Shown here one piece after another: positions 1 through 7,747 of a DNA stretch of 64,000 nt. This DNA comes from Lysinibacillus sp. BPa_S21 (GTDB taxonomy: Bacteria > Bacillota > Bacilli > Bacillales_A > Planococcaceae), in contig NZ_JALIRS010000009.1 of assembly GCF_023337795.1 (NCBI RefSeq), positions 53,408 to 117,407 of the forward strand, read 5' to 3'. The notes below the pieces were generated by a model. The model ran no database searches, was not told the DNA's origin, and saw nothing but the letters and a program-made list of their open reading frames with translations. A program made the translations under genes and the position numbers. The stretch's first letter is position 1, and every line of letters starts with the position of its first letter.

Positions 1-23
1 CGTCAGATGTGTATAAGAGACAG
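1..23 (+). other. Nextera (Tn5) sequencing adapter remnant
   Basis: The first 23 bases end with the Tn5 mosaic end AGATGTGTATAAGAGACAG, preceded by CGTC as in the Illumina Nextera read 1 adapter. This is library DNA left at a contig edge. Genome sequence starts at about base 24. Confidence 0.96.
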
Positions 24-61
24 TGCACAAACCCGATTCCATGACATCCGCCGGAGGCTTT

Positions 62-113
62 AACTTCTTTCAGCGGGTGTTTGGATACCCACTGAAAGAA
101 GTTAGATTAACTC
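62..113. repeat. Hairpin repeat, copy 1
   Basis: Near-perfect inverted repeat: arm AACTTCTTTCAGCGGGT, short loop, arm ACCCACTGAAAGAAGTT (one mismatch). Related sequences lie at 22787-22813 (half) and 42416-42452 (inverted). It is about 90 bases downstream of the fadF stop, but no T-tract follows, so a dispersed palindromic repeat fits better than a terminator. Confidence 0.6.
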
Positions 114-201
114 CCATCTCCATTTAATCTTATTCTACAAAACAATTATTTATTGTGCAATTTATATTTTTCAGATAACAAAAATATTTCTGCAATAGCC
201 A

Positions 202-2424
202 TCATTTTTCTGCGTTAGCTTCTGTATTCTTGTCTTGTTCGACAGTATCCACTGAAGCTACTACTTCTTCAACCATTACATCTGCTGCCTCTTCCACAGA
301 TTCCTCGACAGCTTTCACTTTTTCACCAAATACAGAACGCTCTAAAAGTTCTGCAACATCAAATGTACCGATTGAATCCTCAACCTCTTTTGCCTTTGTA
401 CCATCCTCAAGCATTGTTAAGCAGTACGGACAGCCAGAAGAAATAACGGATGCATCAGTTGCTAAAGCTTGCTCTGTTCGTGCTACGTTAATACGGTTGC
501 CTACATGCTCTTCCATCCACATTAAACCGCCTCCCGCACCACAGCACATTGCCGTCTCACGGTTACGCTCCATTTCCACAAGTTTAACACCTGGGATACC
601 ACGTAATATCTCACGCGGTGCATCATAAACATCGTTATAACGGCCTAAATAACAAGAATCATGGAAAACAATTGTTTCATGAACTTCGTAATTTAACGCT
701 AGTCGATTTTCATCAATCAATTGATTCAATAGTTCAGTATGGTGGTAGACCTCACCTTTCCAGCCGAAGTCTTGGTATTCATTTTTAAAGATATTATAAG
801 CGTGTGGGTCAATCGTAACGATTTTCTTCACGTCATTTTTCTCAAATTCATCGATATTTGCTGTTGCCAGCTCTTGGAATAAGAACTCATTTCCTAAACG
901 ACGAGGAGTATCCCCTGAGTTTTTCTCTTTATTTCCTAAAATCGCAAACTTCACGCCTGCCTCGTTTAATAAACGACAGAAAGCTAATGCAATTTTTTGT
1001 GAGCGGTTATCAAATGCCCCCATCGAACCTACCCAGAATAAATATTCCATTTCTTCGCCTGATTTTTTCAGCTCTTTCACTGTTGGAATATGAATTGTTG
1101 GATCTAAGTCACGCCAATTTTCTTTTTCTTTACGGTTTAAGCCCCAAGGATTACCTTGACGCTCGATATTTGTCATCGCGCGTTGTGCATCAGGGTTTAC
1201 TTTTCCTTCAGTCATTGTTAAGTAACGACGTAAATCAATAATTTTATCGACATGCTCGTTCATAACAGGACATTGATCTTCACAGTTACGACACGTTGTA
1301 CATGCCCAAATCTCTTCTTCTGTAATGACTTCGCCGATTAAAGAAGGGCTGTAGATATCTTCAATTACTGCCCCCTCAGCGCCCGCTGCCATCGCTAGCT
1401 GATTGCCCTTTGTATTCGCAAAGAATTGATAAGGAACCCAAGGCTTTTGCTTTGTCACAACAGCACCTGTAAATGTTAAATGATCACGAAGCTTCACGAT
1501 TAAATCCATCGGTGATAGCATTTTCCCTGTTCCTGATGCTGGACACATATTTGTACAGCGCCCGCACTCTACACAAGAATATAAATCTAGCATTTGTTTT
1601 TGTGTGAAGTCTTGAATACGCCCAACACCAATGGCTGGAATATCCTCTTCATCTTCAGCATTTTCTAATGCTTCAAAATCGATAGGTGTTAGAGTACCTG
1701 TACGATCTAAACGGTTCATGTACACATTAATTGGACTTACAATCAAGTGGAAGTGCTTCGATTGTGGTACGTACACTAAGAATGTCAAAAGAATTAATAA
1801 GTGCGCCCACCACATTACATAGAAAACAACAGCCGCTGCTGATGCTGGTAAGAAACTAAAAATAGCAGCAATGCCAGAAGCAACTGGCTCTGTATAAGTT
1901 AGTTCTTCACCATGCCAAATGATGCCCATACCATTTGCAAGTAATGTAGATACCATTAACCCGCCAATGAAAATTAAGACAAGACCATTTTTCCAGCCTC
2001 GTTTTAAACGAACTAGCTTTTCTATATAGCGTCGATAAAATGCCCAGACAACCGCCACTAAAATCATTAATACTACGAGTTCTTGGAAGAATGTAAACAC
2101 ACTGTAGAAAATACCAAGCGGCAAATGAGAACCAGGTGCTAACCCCTTCCAAATTAAATCAATGGCCCCTAACTGTACCATCAAAAATCCATAGAAGAAC
2201 ATGACGTGAATTAAACCACTCTTTGGATCCTTTAATAGTTTGTTTTGGCCAAGTACATTAACCATAAGATAACGAACTCGTTCTTTAACACTTTCATCAA
2301 ACTCAACCTTTTTCCCCAATTGTACAAACTTATAGCGTGTTTTTAACAGATAGAAGAACAATCCTACTGCATAAAGCACAACCACGACTGTTAGAACAAT
2401 GTTTGCAATTACTAATGGACTCAT
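202..2424 (-). CDS. fadF: FadF-like membrane (Fe-S)-binding oxidoreductase
   Basis: Predicted membrane iron-sulfur oxidoreductase of the heterodisulfide reductase/GlpC type, thought to pass electrons from acyl-CoA dehydrogenase and ETF to the quinone pool during fatty acid oxidation. The N-terminal ~225 residues hold about six hydrophobic segments, as in NarI-like cytochrome domains. Two ferredoxin motifs follow, CVECGRCTNMCP near residue 284 and CTTCRNCEDQCP near 370, then the two cysteine-rich (CCG) domains with CCGAGGG near 630. The 740-residue length is usual for the B. subtilis FadF (YwjF) family. The ATG follows a GGGGGG ribosome site. An acidic Val/Glu-rich tail closes the protein. A FadR-like operator overlaps its promoter. 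etfA/etfB are not visible and may lie beyond the contig end. Confidence 0.88.
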   Translation of the reverse strand: MSPLVIANIVLTVVVVLYAVGLFFYLLKTRYKFVQLGKKVEFDESVKERVRYLMVNVLGQNKLLKDPKSGLIHVMFFYGFLMVQLGAIDLIWKGLAPGSHLPLGIFYSVFTFFQELVVLMILVAVVWAFYRRYIEKLVRLKRGWKNGLVLIFIGGLMVSTLLANGMGIIWHGEELTYTEPVASGIAAIFSFLPASAAAVVFYVMWWAHLLILLTFLVYVPQSKHFHLIVSPINVYMNRLDRTGTLTPIDFEALENAEDEEDIPAIGVGRIQDFTQKQMLDLYSCVECGRCTNMCPASGTGKMLSPMDLIVKLRDHLTFTGAVVTKQKPWVPYQFFANTKGNQLAMAAGAEGAVIEDIYSPSLIGEVITEEEIWACTTCRNCEDQCPVMNEHVDKIIDLRRYLTMTEGKVNPDAQRAMTNIERQGNPWGLNRKEKENWRDLDPTIHIPTVKELKKSGEEMEYLFWVGSMGAFDNRSQKIALAFCRLLNEAGVKFAILGNKEKNSGDTPRRLGNEFLFQELATANIDEFEKNDVKKIVTIDPHAYNIFKNEYQDFGWKGEVYHHTELLNQLIDENRLALNYEVHETIVFHDSCYLGRYNDVYDAPREILRGIPGVKLVEMERNRETAMCCGAGGGLMWMEEHVGNRINVARTEQALATDASVISSGCPYCLTMLEDGTKAKEVEDSIGTFDVAELLERSVFGEKVKAVEESVEEAADVMVEEVVASVDTVEQDKNTEANAEK

Positions 2425-2519
2425 GGTTGGTCCCCCCTTTAGTTTGTCGTAAGTTTCTCTCTTTGTGATAAATTTGCTAGCTCATACGTAAATGTACGTC
2501 ATTCTATCATTATATTCCT

Positions 2520-2549
2520 ATTCTAATAAATGAGTGAGCATTCAGTCAA
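2520..2549 (-). promoter_or_regulatory. fadF promoter with FadR-type operator
   Basis: On the minus strand, -35 TTGACT (2544-2549) and -10 TAGAAT (2520-2525) are 18 bp apart. The spacer is filled by TAAATGA-GTGA-GCATTCA (2527-2544), which matches the Bacillus FadR consensus TGAATGA-N4-TCATTCA at 12 of 14 arm positions. FadR is known to repress beta-oxidation genes until long-chain acyl-CoA binds it. Confidence 0.65.
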
Positions 2550-2694
2550 CATAAAACGGAAATATTTCTGATAATTTTATATTCTTACATTTTACAAGAA
2601 AAAAAGCCACCCTGAATTTTTAATGATGGCTATTAACCACTAAAGAGATTTATTCATTTATATTATAAATCTTTCTTTTAGTTGTATATAAATA

Positions 2695-2747
2695 CTAAAA
2701 AAGCCGATTCGCATCATATTTTTTTGATGACAAATCGACTTTTTTAG
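2695..2747. terminator. Bidirectional terminator-like hairpin
   Basis: AAAAAAGCCGATT and AATCGACTTTTTTA flank a shorter TCATC/GATGA stem. A/T tracts on both sides allow termination either way. It probably ends the btu-pduO transcript before the fadF promoter. A weaker stem (AGCCA/TGGCT) lies at about 2602-2632. Confidence 0.6.
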
Positions 2748-2807
2748 TGCGGTAAATTTCAAATTAGCTATTTCGTTTTAAAACTAATATGTTTAGCAAA
2801 ACGTGGG

Positions 2808-3070
2808 GTTGATTTCCGTTCCGACTGGGCGCTTTGTAGCTGCCGCTTTGCTTTCGCTACAGAAAACATTTGCCGCTGACGCTTCGCTTTCGCGCAGAGC
2901 AGAGCTTCCTGGGGGCGTCCGATGAGCCGCTTCACTCGCGTTGCTCGCTCCAGGGTCTCGGGCCAACACGATGTTGGTCACGAAGGCGTTATCACAGGAT
3001 GTGATAGTTTTAGCCTTCGTTCCCTTATCGCTAATCCCCAAGGAGTCGCCCGGTCTCCACTCCAATCAAC
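2808..3070 (-). repeat. Dispersed GTTGATT-ended repeat, copy A (263 bp)
   Basis: Starts GTTGATTTCCGTTC and ends CTCCACTCCAATCAAC, so GTTGATT/AATCAAC form short terminal inverted repeats. Other copies are at 31284-31628, 49429-49767 and 60333-60487, with a mini copy at 19293-19343. The interior has modules such as GCTTCGCTTTCGC and a conserved core GGGGGCGTCCGATGAGCCGC. It sits between the pduO 3' end and fadF. An open frame through it is a by-product of its GC-rich composition. Confidence 0.85.
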
Positions 3071-3121
3071 CTATATCAAATGTCATCCACAACTTTAGGT
3101 AATGTGCGTAATTTGATCAAG

Positions 3122-3685
3122 CTATTTTTTAAAAACATTGCCGCTTCGAATATATTCGATATCCGCTACATTCAATCGGAAATTAACAACACGTGCAACC
3201 GCAAATAAATAATCAGATAAACGATTTAAATATTTTTGTACAATTGTCGGTACATCTTCGATTTCCTTCATAAGCGTTACCATTTGACGCTCTGCTCGGC
3301 GTGCTACTGTGCGAGCTATGTGTAAAGTTGCAGCTGCCGGAGCACCTCCTGGCAGAATAAAGCGCTGCAACGGAGGTGCCTCTTCTGACAATGCATCAAT
3401 ACGCGATTCCAGCACTTCAATTGGCTTCTCTGTTAGCTTATAATGTCGCTCTTTCATGACATTCGCAAGGTCGCCACCTGCATCAAAAAGCTCATGCTGA
3501 ATCGTTTCTAAATCAATTAAAATATCCTTAAATAACTCACGATCTAATTCACTAACAGCTTTACCAATAAAAGAGTTTAATTCATCGATTGCCCCATATG
3601 TCTCTACGCGTAAGCTATCTTTATCAACACGTCCTCCGATAAGACTTGTTTTACCTGTATCGCCTGTTTTTGTATAAAGCTTCAT
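3122..3685 (-). CDS. pduO: PduO-type cob(I)alamin adenosyltransferase
   Basis: Transfers the adenosyl group of ATP to cob(I)alamin, giving coenzyme B12. The 187-residue protein opens with the family ATP-binding motif TKTGDTGKTSLIGG (residues 4-17), followed by ETYGAIDELNS and the helical-bundle motif with FILPGG and ARTVARRAER. Length is typical. An upstream in-frame ATG at 3694 directly abuts AGGAG, whereas this ATG is nine bases from it, so 3685 is preferred. It is the last gene of the B12 operon, 55 bases after btuD-cbiZ, so imported or salvaged corrinoid is adenosylated by a co-transcribed enzyme. The B. subtilis counterpart is yvqK, also beside the yvr B12 transporter genes. Confidence 0.93.
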   Translation of the reverse strand: MKLYTKTGDTGKTSLIGGRVDKDSLRVETYGAIDELNSFIGKAVSELDRELFKDILIDLETIQHELFDAGGDLANVMKERHYKLTEKPIEVLESRIDALSEEAPPLQRFILPGGAPAAATLHIARTVARRAERQMVTLMKEIEDVPTIVQKYLNRLSDYLFAVARVVNFRLNVADIEYIRSGNVFKK

Positions 3686-3740
3686 TTCTCTCATCTCCTA
3701 GAATTCATTTTTAGCAATTCGCCATGACATGTAGCTGTCG

Positions 3741-5213
3741 CTACAAAAAACTATCTGCTGAATGAAGATAATTCTTAATTGCCTGCACAGTTGTTTCAAA
3801 AACACCTTTACCGATAATTTTGCCTACATCCGTAATGGGTCCACCGTACAGCATTTCCTCCCCTTTTTGTGTCGCTGCAATCAATAAACTATCTGTTGCT
3901 GTACCTGTTGCAATTGTACCACTAAGGTCATCACGAATATTTTCTGATTGCAATGCCTTTGTTTTCGCCTCATTCGCTGTCATCATTGCTTGGAAAAACG
4001 CTTCTTCAGATAAACAGCCATTAACGATGACCCATGTATTAATAGTACCAATATATGGTTCACCTTGTCTTTCATGTGCGCGAGACACATCCACAGCATT
4101 GCCAACTCCAGCCGTCACAGCTACTAAGACGCTGCCAAAAGAAGCTTGAAATTCATTAATAGCAACAAGATTTGTTGGGACAGCTGTTAACATGACGACG
4201 GTACTCGTTGATGAAAAATGCTCATTTAGTAAAAATTCAGCGACCTCTCTCTTTACATCACTAATGACATAATCTATTGGTACAGAGCGATTTAACAGAC
4301 AATCATACCAACCGATACCCGGATTATGAACAGCTGAGGACACTGTTTTCAACGGAAACTCTGATTGAAGCTTAATGTAATGATCTGTAACAGTGAAATT
4401 TTCCTTTTTAATGACAGCACGCTGCTGATGTTCAACTGAAGCTGGCATCATTGTAATTTGAGGCTTTGGAATTTCTGGATGTGCATAAGTTGTCACTCGG
4501 GCATGATAGACCTCTTCGATTTGTGAAGCAATTAATACTTCATGTGGCGCTCCAAATGCCCGCATCCGTCCTTCCTCCATTAATAATAATTCATCACAAT
4601 AGAGGGCAGCTAAATTCATATCATGTAGTACCATAATCACGGTCAAACCATGTTCTATTGCTTCCTTTCGCACCATATCTAAAATTTGTCGTTGATGCGC
4701 AATATCTAGATGGTTCGTTGGCTCATCTAGCAGCAATATTTCTGCTGTTTGTGCAAGAGCTTGCGCGACAAAAACTCTTTGCTGTTCACCGCCCGACAAA
4801 AATTCCATCGGTGTCTGTTCATAGCGTTTCACACCTGTTTGCATCATTGCATGTTGGACCGCTTGTTCATCGCGATCAGTCCAGCTTGAAAAGAAGCCTG
4901 TTTGATGAGGATAACGTCCAAGTGATACTGCCTCCCGCACACTGTTTGAAAAGGCATTAGCATGTAATTGTGGTAGCACTGCCATTTTCTTCGCTAATGC
5001 ACGGGCATTGTAAGAGCTTATAGTATGACCATCTATTAATATAGTGCCTGCGGTTGCCGGTAGTATGCCACTTATTACTTTTAACAGTGTGGATTTCCCG
5101 CTACCATTAGGCCCTAAAATCCCTAGTATTTTGCCTTTTTCAACGGAAAAACTTATATCATGGACAATCGGTACGTCTTCATAGCCGCCGGAAAGATGTT
5201 CAACAACAATCAT
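3741..5213 (-). CDS. btuD: BtuD ATPase fused to CbiZ adenosylcobinamide amidohydrolase
   Basis: A 490-residue fusion. Residues 1 to ~255 are an ABC ATPase: Walker A GPNGSGKST near 34, signature LSGGEQQR near 140, Walker B ILLLDEPT near 160, and the switch histidine in MVLHD. Residues ~270-490 match the CbiZ family (GIGWYDCLLNRSVPIDYV, TAGVGNAVDV, GTINTWVIVNGCLSEEA), which removes the aminopropanol side chain of (adenosyl)cobinamide so that archaeal-type or incomplete corrinoids can be rebuilt. The same fusion is known in Bacillus YvrA. The start overlaps the btuC stop by four bases. The ATPase powers BtuC; CbiZ acts in the cytosol on the imported corrinoid. Confidence 0.92.
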   Translation of the reverse strand: MIVVEHLSGGYEDVPIVHDISFSVEKGKILGILGPNGSGKSTLLKVISGILPATAGTILIDGHTISSYNARALAKKMAVLPQLHANAFSNSVREAVSLGRYPHQTGFFSSWTDRDEQAVQHAMMQTGVKRYEQTPMEFLSGGEQQRVFVAQALAQTAEILLLDEPTNHLDIAHQRQILDMVRKEAIEHGLTVIMVLHDMNLAALYCDELLLMEEGRMRAFGAPHEVLIASQIEEVYHARVTTYAHPEIPKPQITMMPASVEHQQRAVIKKENFTVTDHYIKLQSEFPLKTVSSAVHNPGIGWYDCLLNRSVPIDYVISDVKREVAEFLLNEHFSSTSTVVMLTAVPTNLVAINEFQASFGSVLVAVTAGVGNAVDVSRAHERQGEPYIGTINTWVIVNGCLSEEAFFQAMMTANEAKTKALQSENIRDDLSGTIATGTATDSLLIAATQKGEEMLYGGPITDVGKIIGKGVFETTVQAIKNYLHSADSFL

Positions 5214-6211
5214 GCCCGTACCCCCTTGCTTCTACGTTGTTTATAAAAAATATAGGAAAAAACGGGCGCCCCAATAAATGCAGTAATGACACCAATCGGT
5301 AGCTCTCTTGGTGTAATAATCGTTCTTGCTACTAAATCACAAATAATCAGCAAAGTTGCCCCATTTAAAAACGATAATGGCAATAAATGACGATGATCGG
5401 AACCCCAAACCATTCTCGTCATATGAGGAACAACTAAACCCACGAAACCAATTGTTCCAGAAACAGCTACCGCTGCTCCTGTCAACATAGATCCACCTAC
5501 TAAAATAATATATTTACTGCGTTTAACATTGACACCTAAATGCTTCGCACGTTCTTCACCATATAACAAAACATTTAACTCGCGTCTTTGCGTCCAAAGC
5601 ATTATTGAGCCAATTATGACAAACGGAATAATCATCTGAACATATGGCCAACCACGCATAGATACTGAGCCTAGCAGCCACCCGATAACTTGGCGTAGCT
5701 CCTCACCAGATAATGCAATCATTAATGAAATCAAGGAACCTAAAAATGAACTAAAGATAACCCCTGTTAAAATAAGCGTTTCCATTTTTAGCGAGCGATC
5801 TACTATTCTAGCAAAGCCCATGACAGCTACCATCGTTAATATGGCACCTATCATACTAAAGATTGGCAATGTAAAATGGCCTACTACAGGTATTGATAAA
5901 CTAAAAAAAATCGTCATAACTGCGCCAACGGATGCACCAGAGGAAACCCCTAACGTATAAGGGTCAGCCAACGGGTTTTTTAATAAGCCTTGAAAAGCTG
6001 CCCCTGCAATGGCAAGTGACGCCCCTACAAGCCCTGCCAACAGAACTCGAGGTAATCGAATTTTCCATAAAATATTGGCAGCTGTTTCATCAGCCGCTTT
6101 ATTCCACAATACTTCTAGTGGAATATGAACCGAGCCTATCGCCACACCACACCAGATGCTAATGATTAGAAGCGTAATTGCTGTTACATAGGCTACAATT
6201 GTTTTACTCAT
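5210..6211 (-). CDS. btuC: BtuC vitamin B12 ABC transporter permease
   Basis: Inner component of the corrinoid importer, FecCD/BtuC family. The 333 residues are almost wholly hydrophobic, with about ten membrane segments, and carry family motifs such as LPRVLLAGLVGASLAIAGA, NPLADPYTLGVSSGASVGAV and SGTIGFVGLVVPHMTR. The last of these includes the cytoplasmic coupling region that contacts the ATPase. The gene overlaps btuF and btuD by four bases at each end, indicating translational coupling in one transcript. FecCD proteins also carry iron-siderophores; B12 specificity here rests on the riboswitch, the CbiZ fusion and pduO. Confidence 0.93.
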   Translation of the reverse strand: MSKTIVAYVTAITLLIISIWCGVAIGSVHIPLEVLWNKAADETAANILWKIRLPRVLLAGLVGASLAIAGAAFQGLLKNPLADPYTLGVSSGASVGAVMTIFFSLSIPVVGHFTLPIFSMIGAILTMVAVMGFARIVDRSLKMETLILTGVIFSSFLGSLISLMIALSGEELRQVIGWLLGSVSMRGWPYVQMIIPFVIIGSIMLWTQRRELNVLLYGEERAKHLGVNVKRSKYIILVGGSMLTGAAVAVSGTIGFVGLVVPHMTRMVWGSDHRHLLPLSFLNGATLLIICDLVARTIITPRELPIGVITAFIGAPVFSYIFYKQRRSKGVRA

Positions 6212-7173
6212 TTAAATGCCTCAGGGTAGACAGCCTTTGCTAATTCCTCAAGACCATCTGCTAAACGAGGACCTTGACGACTTATCGTATTTTCATCGAC
6301 TTGTACAATGGCTTTATTTTTCACGGCAGAGATTGTCTCAAAGCCTGGACGTTGCGGTATTTTTGTTAAAATATCAGGTACATAATTATAGGCGACAACA
6401 ATGACATCTGGATTTTTTGCGATAATTTGTTCAGCATCAATTTCATACCAGTTGTTTGAATCTGCTGCTACATTTTCGGCATGAATCATTTGAAGCATTT
6501 CATTCATAAATGTACCTTTACCAGCTGTATAAATTTGTGGCTCATCAGAAGATTCTACAAAGACTTTCTTTGGCTCAACACCCTCAAGTTTTGTTTCAAC
6601 TTCTTTCACTTTTGCCTTCATATTTGCGACTATTTTTTTAGCCTCTTCTAGTTTTCCTGTTGCACGACCAAGCTGTTCAATCGTTGTGTAAGTTTCATTA
6701 AAGTTTTTTGCATCCGCTACTACAAATACTTTCACACCTGCAGCCTCAAGCTGTTCAATTGCTCCTTTTGAATAGCTCATACCCGATGCATGCGCAAGAA
6801 CAATATCTGGCGATAAAGCAACAATTTGTTCAATATTATAATCTATGCCGCCAACCTTTTCTTTTTTAGTAGCCTCTACTGGATAATCGTCATTATCTGT
6901 TACACCCACTATTTCATCATTTAAGCCAAGACCAAATAAAATTTCAGTGTTACTTGGAATGAGAGAGACTATTTTTTCAGGAGGTGCTTCTAGCGTAATA
7001 TCTTTGCCAGTAGCATCCGTTAACGTCATTGGGAATGTTGCTTGATCTACTTTCGTTGCCTCTTGTTGTTCAGTAGATGAGGGCTTTTCTTTTGTTGCCT
7101 CTTTTGTATTACATGCAGCAAGCAAGCCAATTGCCAAAAATGCTGATAATCCTATTTTCCAAATTTTCTTCAT
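6208..7173 (-). CDS. btuF: BtuF-like cobalamin-binding lipoprotein
   Basis: Substrate-binding lipoprotein of the B12 importer. A signal peptide ends in the lipobox LLAAC with the lipidated Cys at residue 21. A Lys/Glu/Thr-rich linker follows to about residue 45, then two Rossmann-like lobes joined by a long helix of the periplasmic-binding TroA/BtuF fold (IVSLIPSNTEILFGLGLNDEI, SPDIVLAH, YTAGKGTFMNEML). Length (321) is usual. It is first in the operon and carries the longest leader, with a cobalamin riboswitch, a terminator and a 21-bp repeat array between promoter and start codon. Confidence 0.92.
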   Translation of the reverse strand: MKKIWKIGLSAFLAIGLLAACNTKEATKEKPSSTEQQEATKVDQATFPMTLTDATGKDITLEAPPEKIVSLIPSNTEILFGLGLNDEIVGVTDNDDYPVEATKKEKVGGIDYNIEQIVALSPDIVLAHASGMSYSKGAIEQLEAAGVKVFVVADAKNFNETYTTIEQLGRATGKLEEAKKIVANMKAKVKEVETKLEGVEPKKVFVESSDEPQIYTAGKGTFMNEMLQMIHAENVAADSNNWYEIDAEQIIAKNPDVIVVAYNYVPDILTKIPQRPGFETISAVKNKAIVQVDENTISRQGPRLADGLEELAKAVYPEAFK

Positions 7174-7270
7174 GTGAATAAATCCCCCTTAGTCCTGTGC
7201 ATATAGTTTTTAACGACTTGTTTTTCTGATTGATCGATACTTTTCAGATTTTCATCTGCTAATGTTGTGG

Positions 7271-7390
7271 TTTATTGCTCAATGTTGCAGGTTTATCACA
7301 AACATTTTGAGTTTATCACCCAACTTTGTCGATTTATCACCTAACATTGTGAGTTTATCGCCCATTTTTTAAATATATCGACATTCATCT
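7271..7390. repeat. 21-bp tandem array 1 (btuF leader)
   Basis: Five units of 21 bp (one of 20) each begin TTTAT(C/T), for example TTTATCACCCAACTTTGTCGA, then a partial ATATCGACATTCATC. The unit and the closing ATATCGACAT match arrays at 45965-46145 and 47211-47320. It lies between the riboswitch terminator and btuF, so read-through mRNA carries it. Confidence 0.85.
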
Positions 7391-7395
7391 TCCAA

Positions 7396-7432
7396 AACAA
7401 ATACCCCTCATCAGAAAACAATGAGGGGGTCA
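7396..7432 (-). terminator. Riboswitch expression-platform terminator
   Basis: On the minus strand, ACCCCCTCAT, a loop, then ATGAGGGGT and the U-rich AUUUGUUUU. It sits 65-100 bases after the cobalamin aptamer and before btuF, as expected for transcriptional OFF control when B12 is plentiful. Confidence 0.8.
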
Positions 7433-7496
7433 AATTTGCACAAAAAAATCCATGACAAAATCCACCATCCTATCCTCGTAGGCTACAACGTGTTTT

Positions 7497-7650
7497 CTAT
7501 AAAGGCAGGTCTCCTGGCTCGTGCTACATACGCTTTTTCAAGCCTTCCCGAAATTTTCAGTGGCGCAGATTGAAAAAACTCACACATACAGTGGCGGGAC
7601 CGCATCGGAATTACACCGATTTCCCTTTTCACTTTACTTAAGTAAAGAAC
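7497..7650 (-). promoter_or_regulatory. Cobalamin (B12) riboswitch
   Basis: Minus-strand sequence shows the diagnostic segments in order: ATCGGTGTAATTCCGAT, GCGGTCCCGCCACTGTATG (contains the B12 box GCCACTG), a second GCGCCACTG, CGGGAAGG, and GAGCCAGGAGACCTGCC. This is the adenosylcobalamin aptamer of class RF00174. It controls btuF-btuC-btuD/cbiZ-pduO through the downstream terminator. Confidence 0.95.
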
Positions 7651-7747
7651 CTTTATAATTTTCAGTTGATTTTATTATACATGAAAATTAAAGAAGTCGC
7701 CTCCATTCGAGACGACCCCCAATTAAATCCATTATGCGCCAAAGAAG

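Noticed and set aside
2793-3065. Open frame of 90 codons across repeat copy A (similar ones in B and C)
   Set aside because: The frames follow the GC-rich repeat, differ between copies, have no ribosome site and show no protein family.
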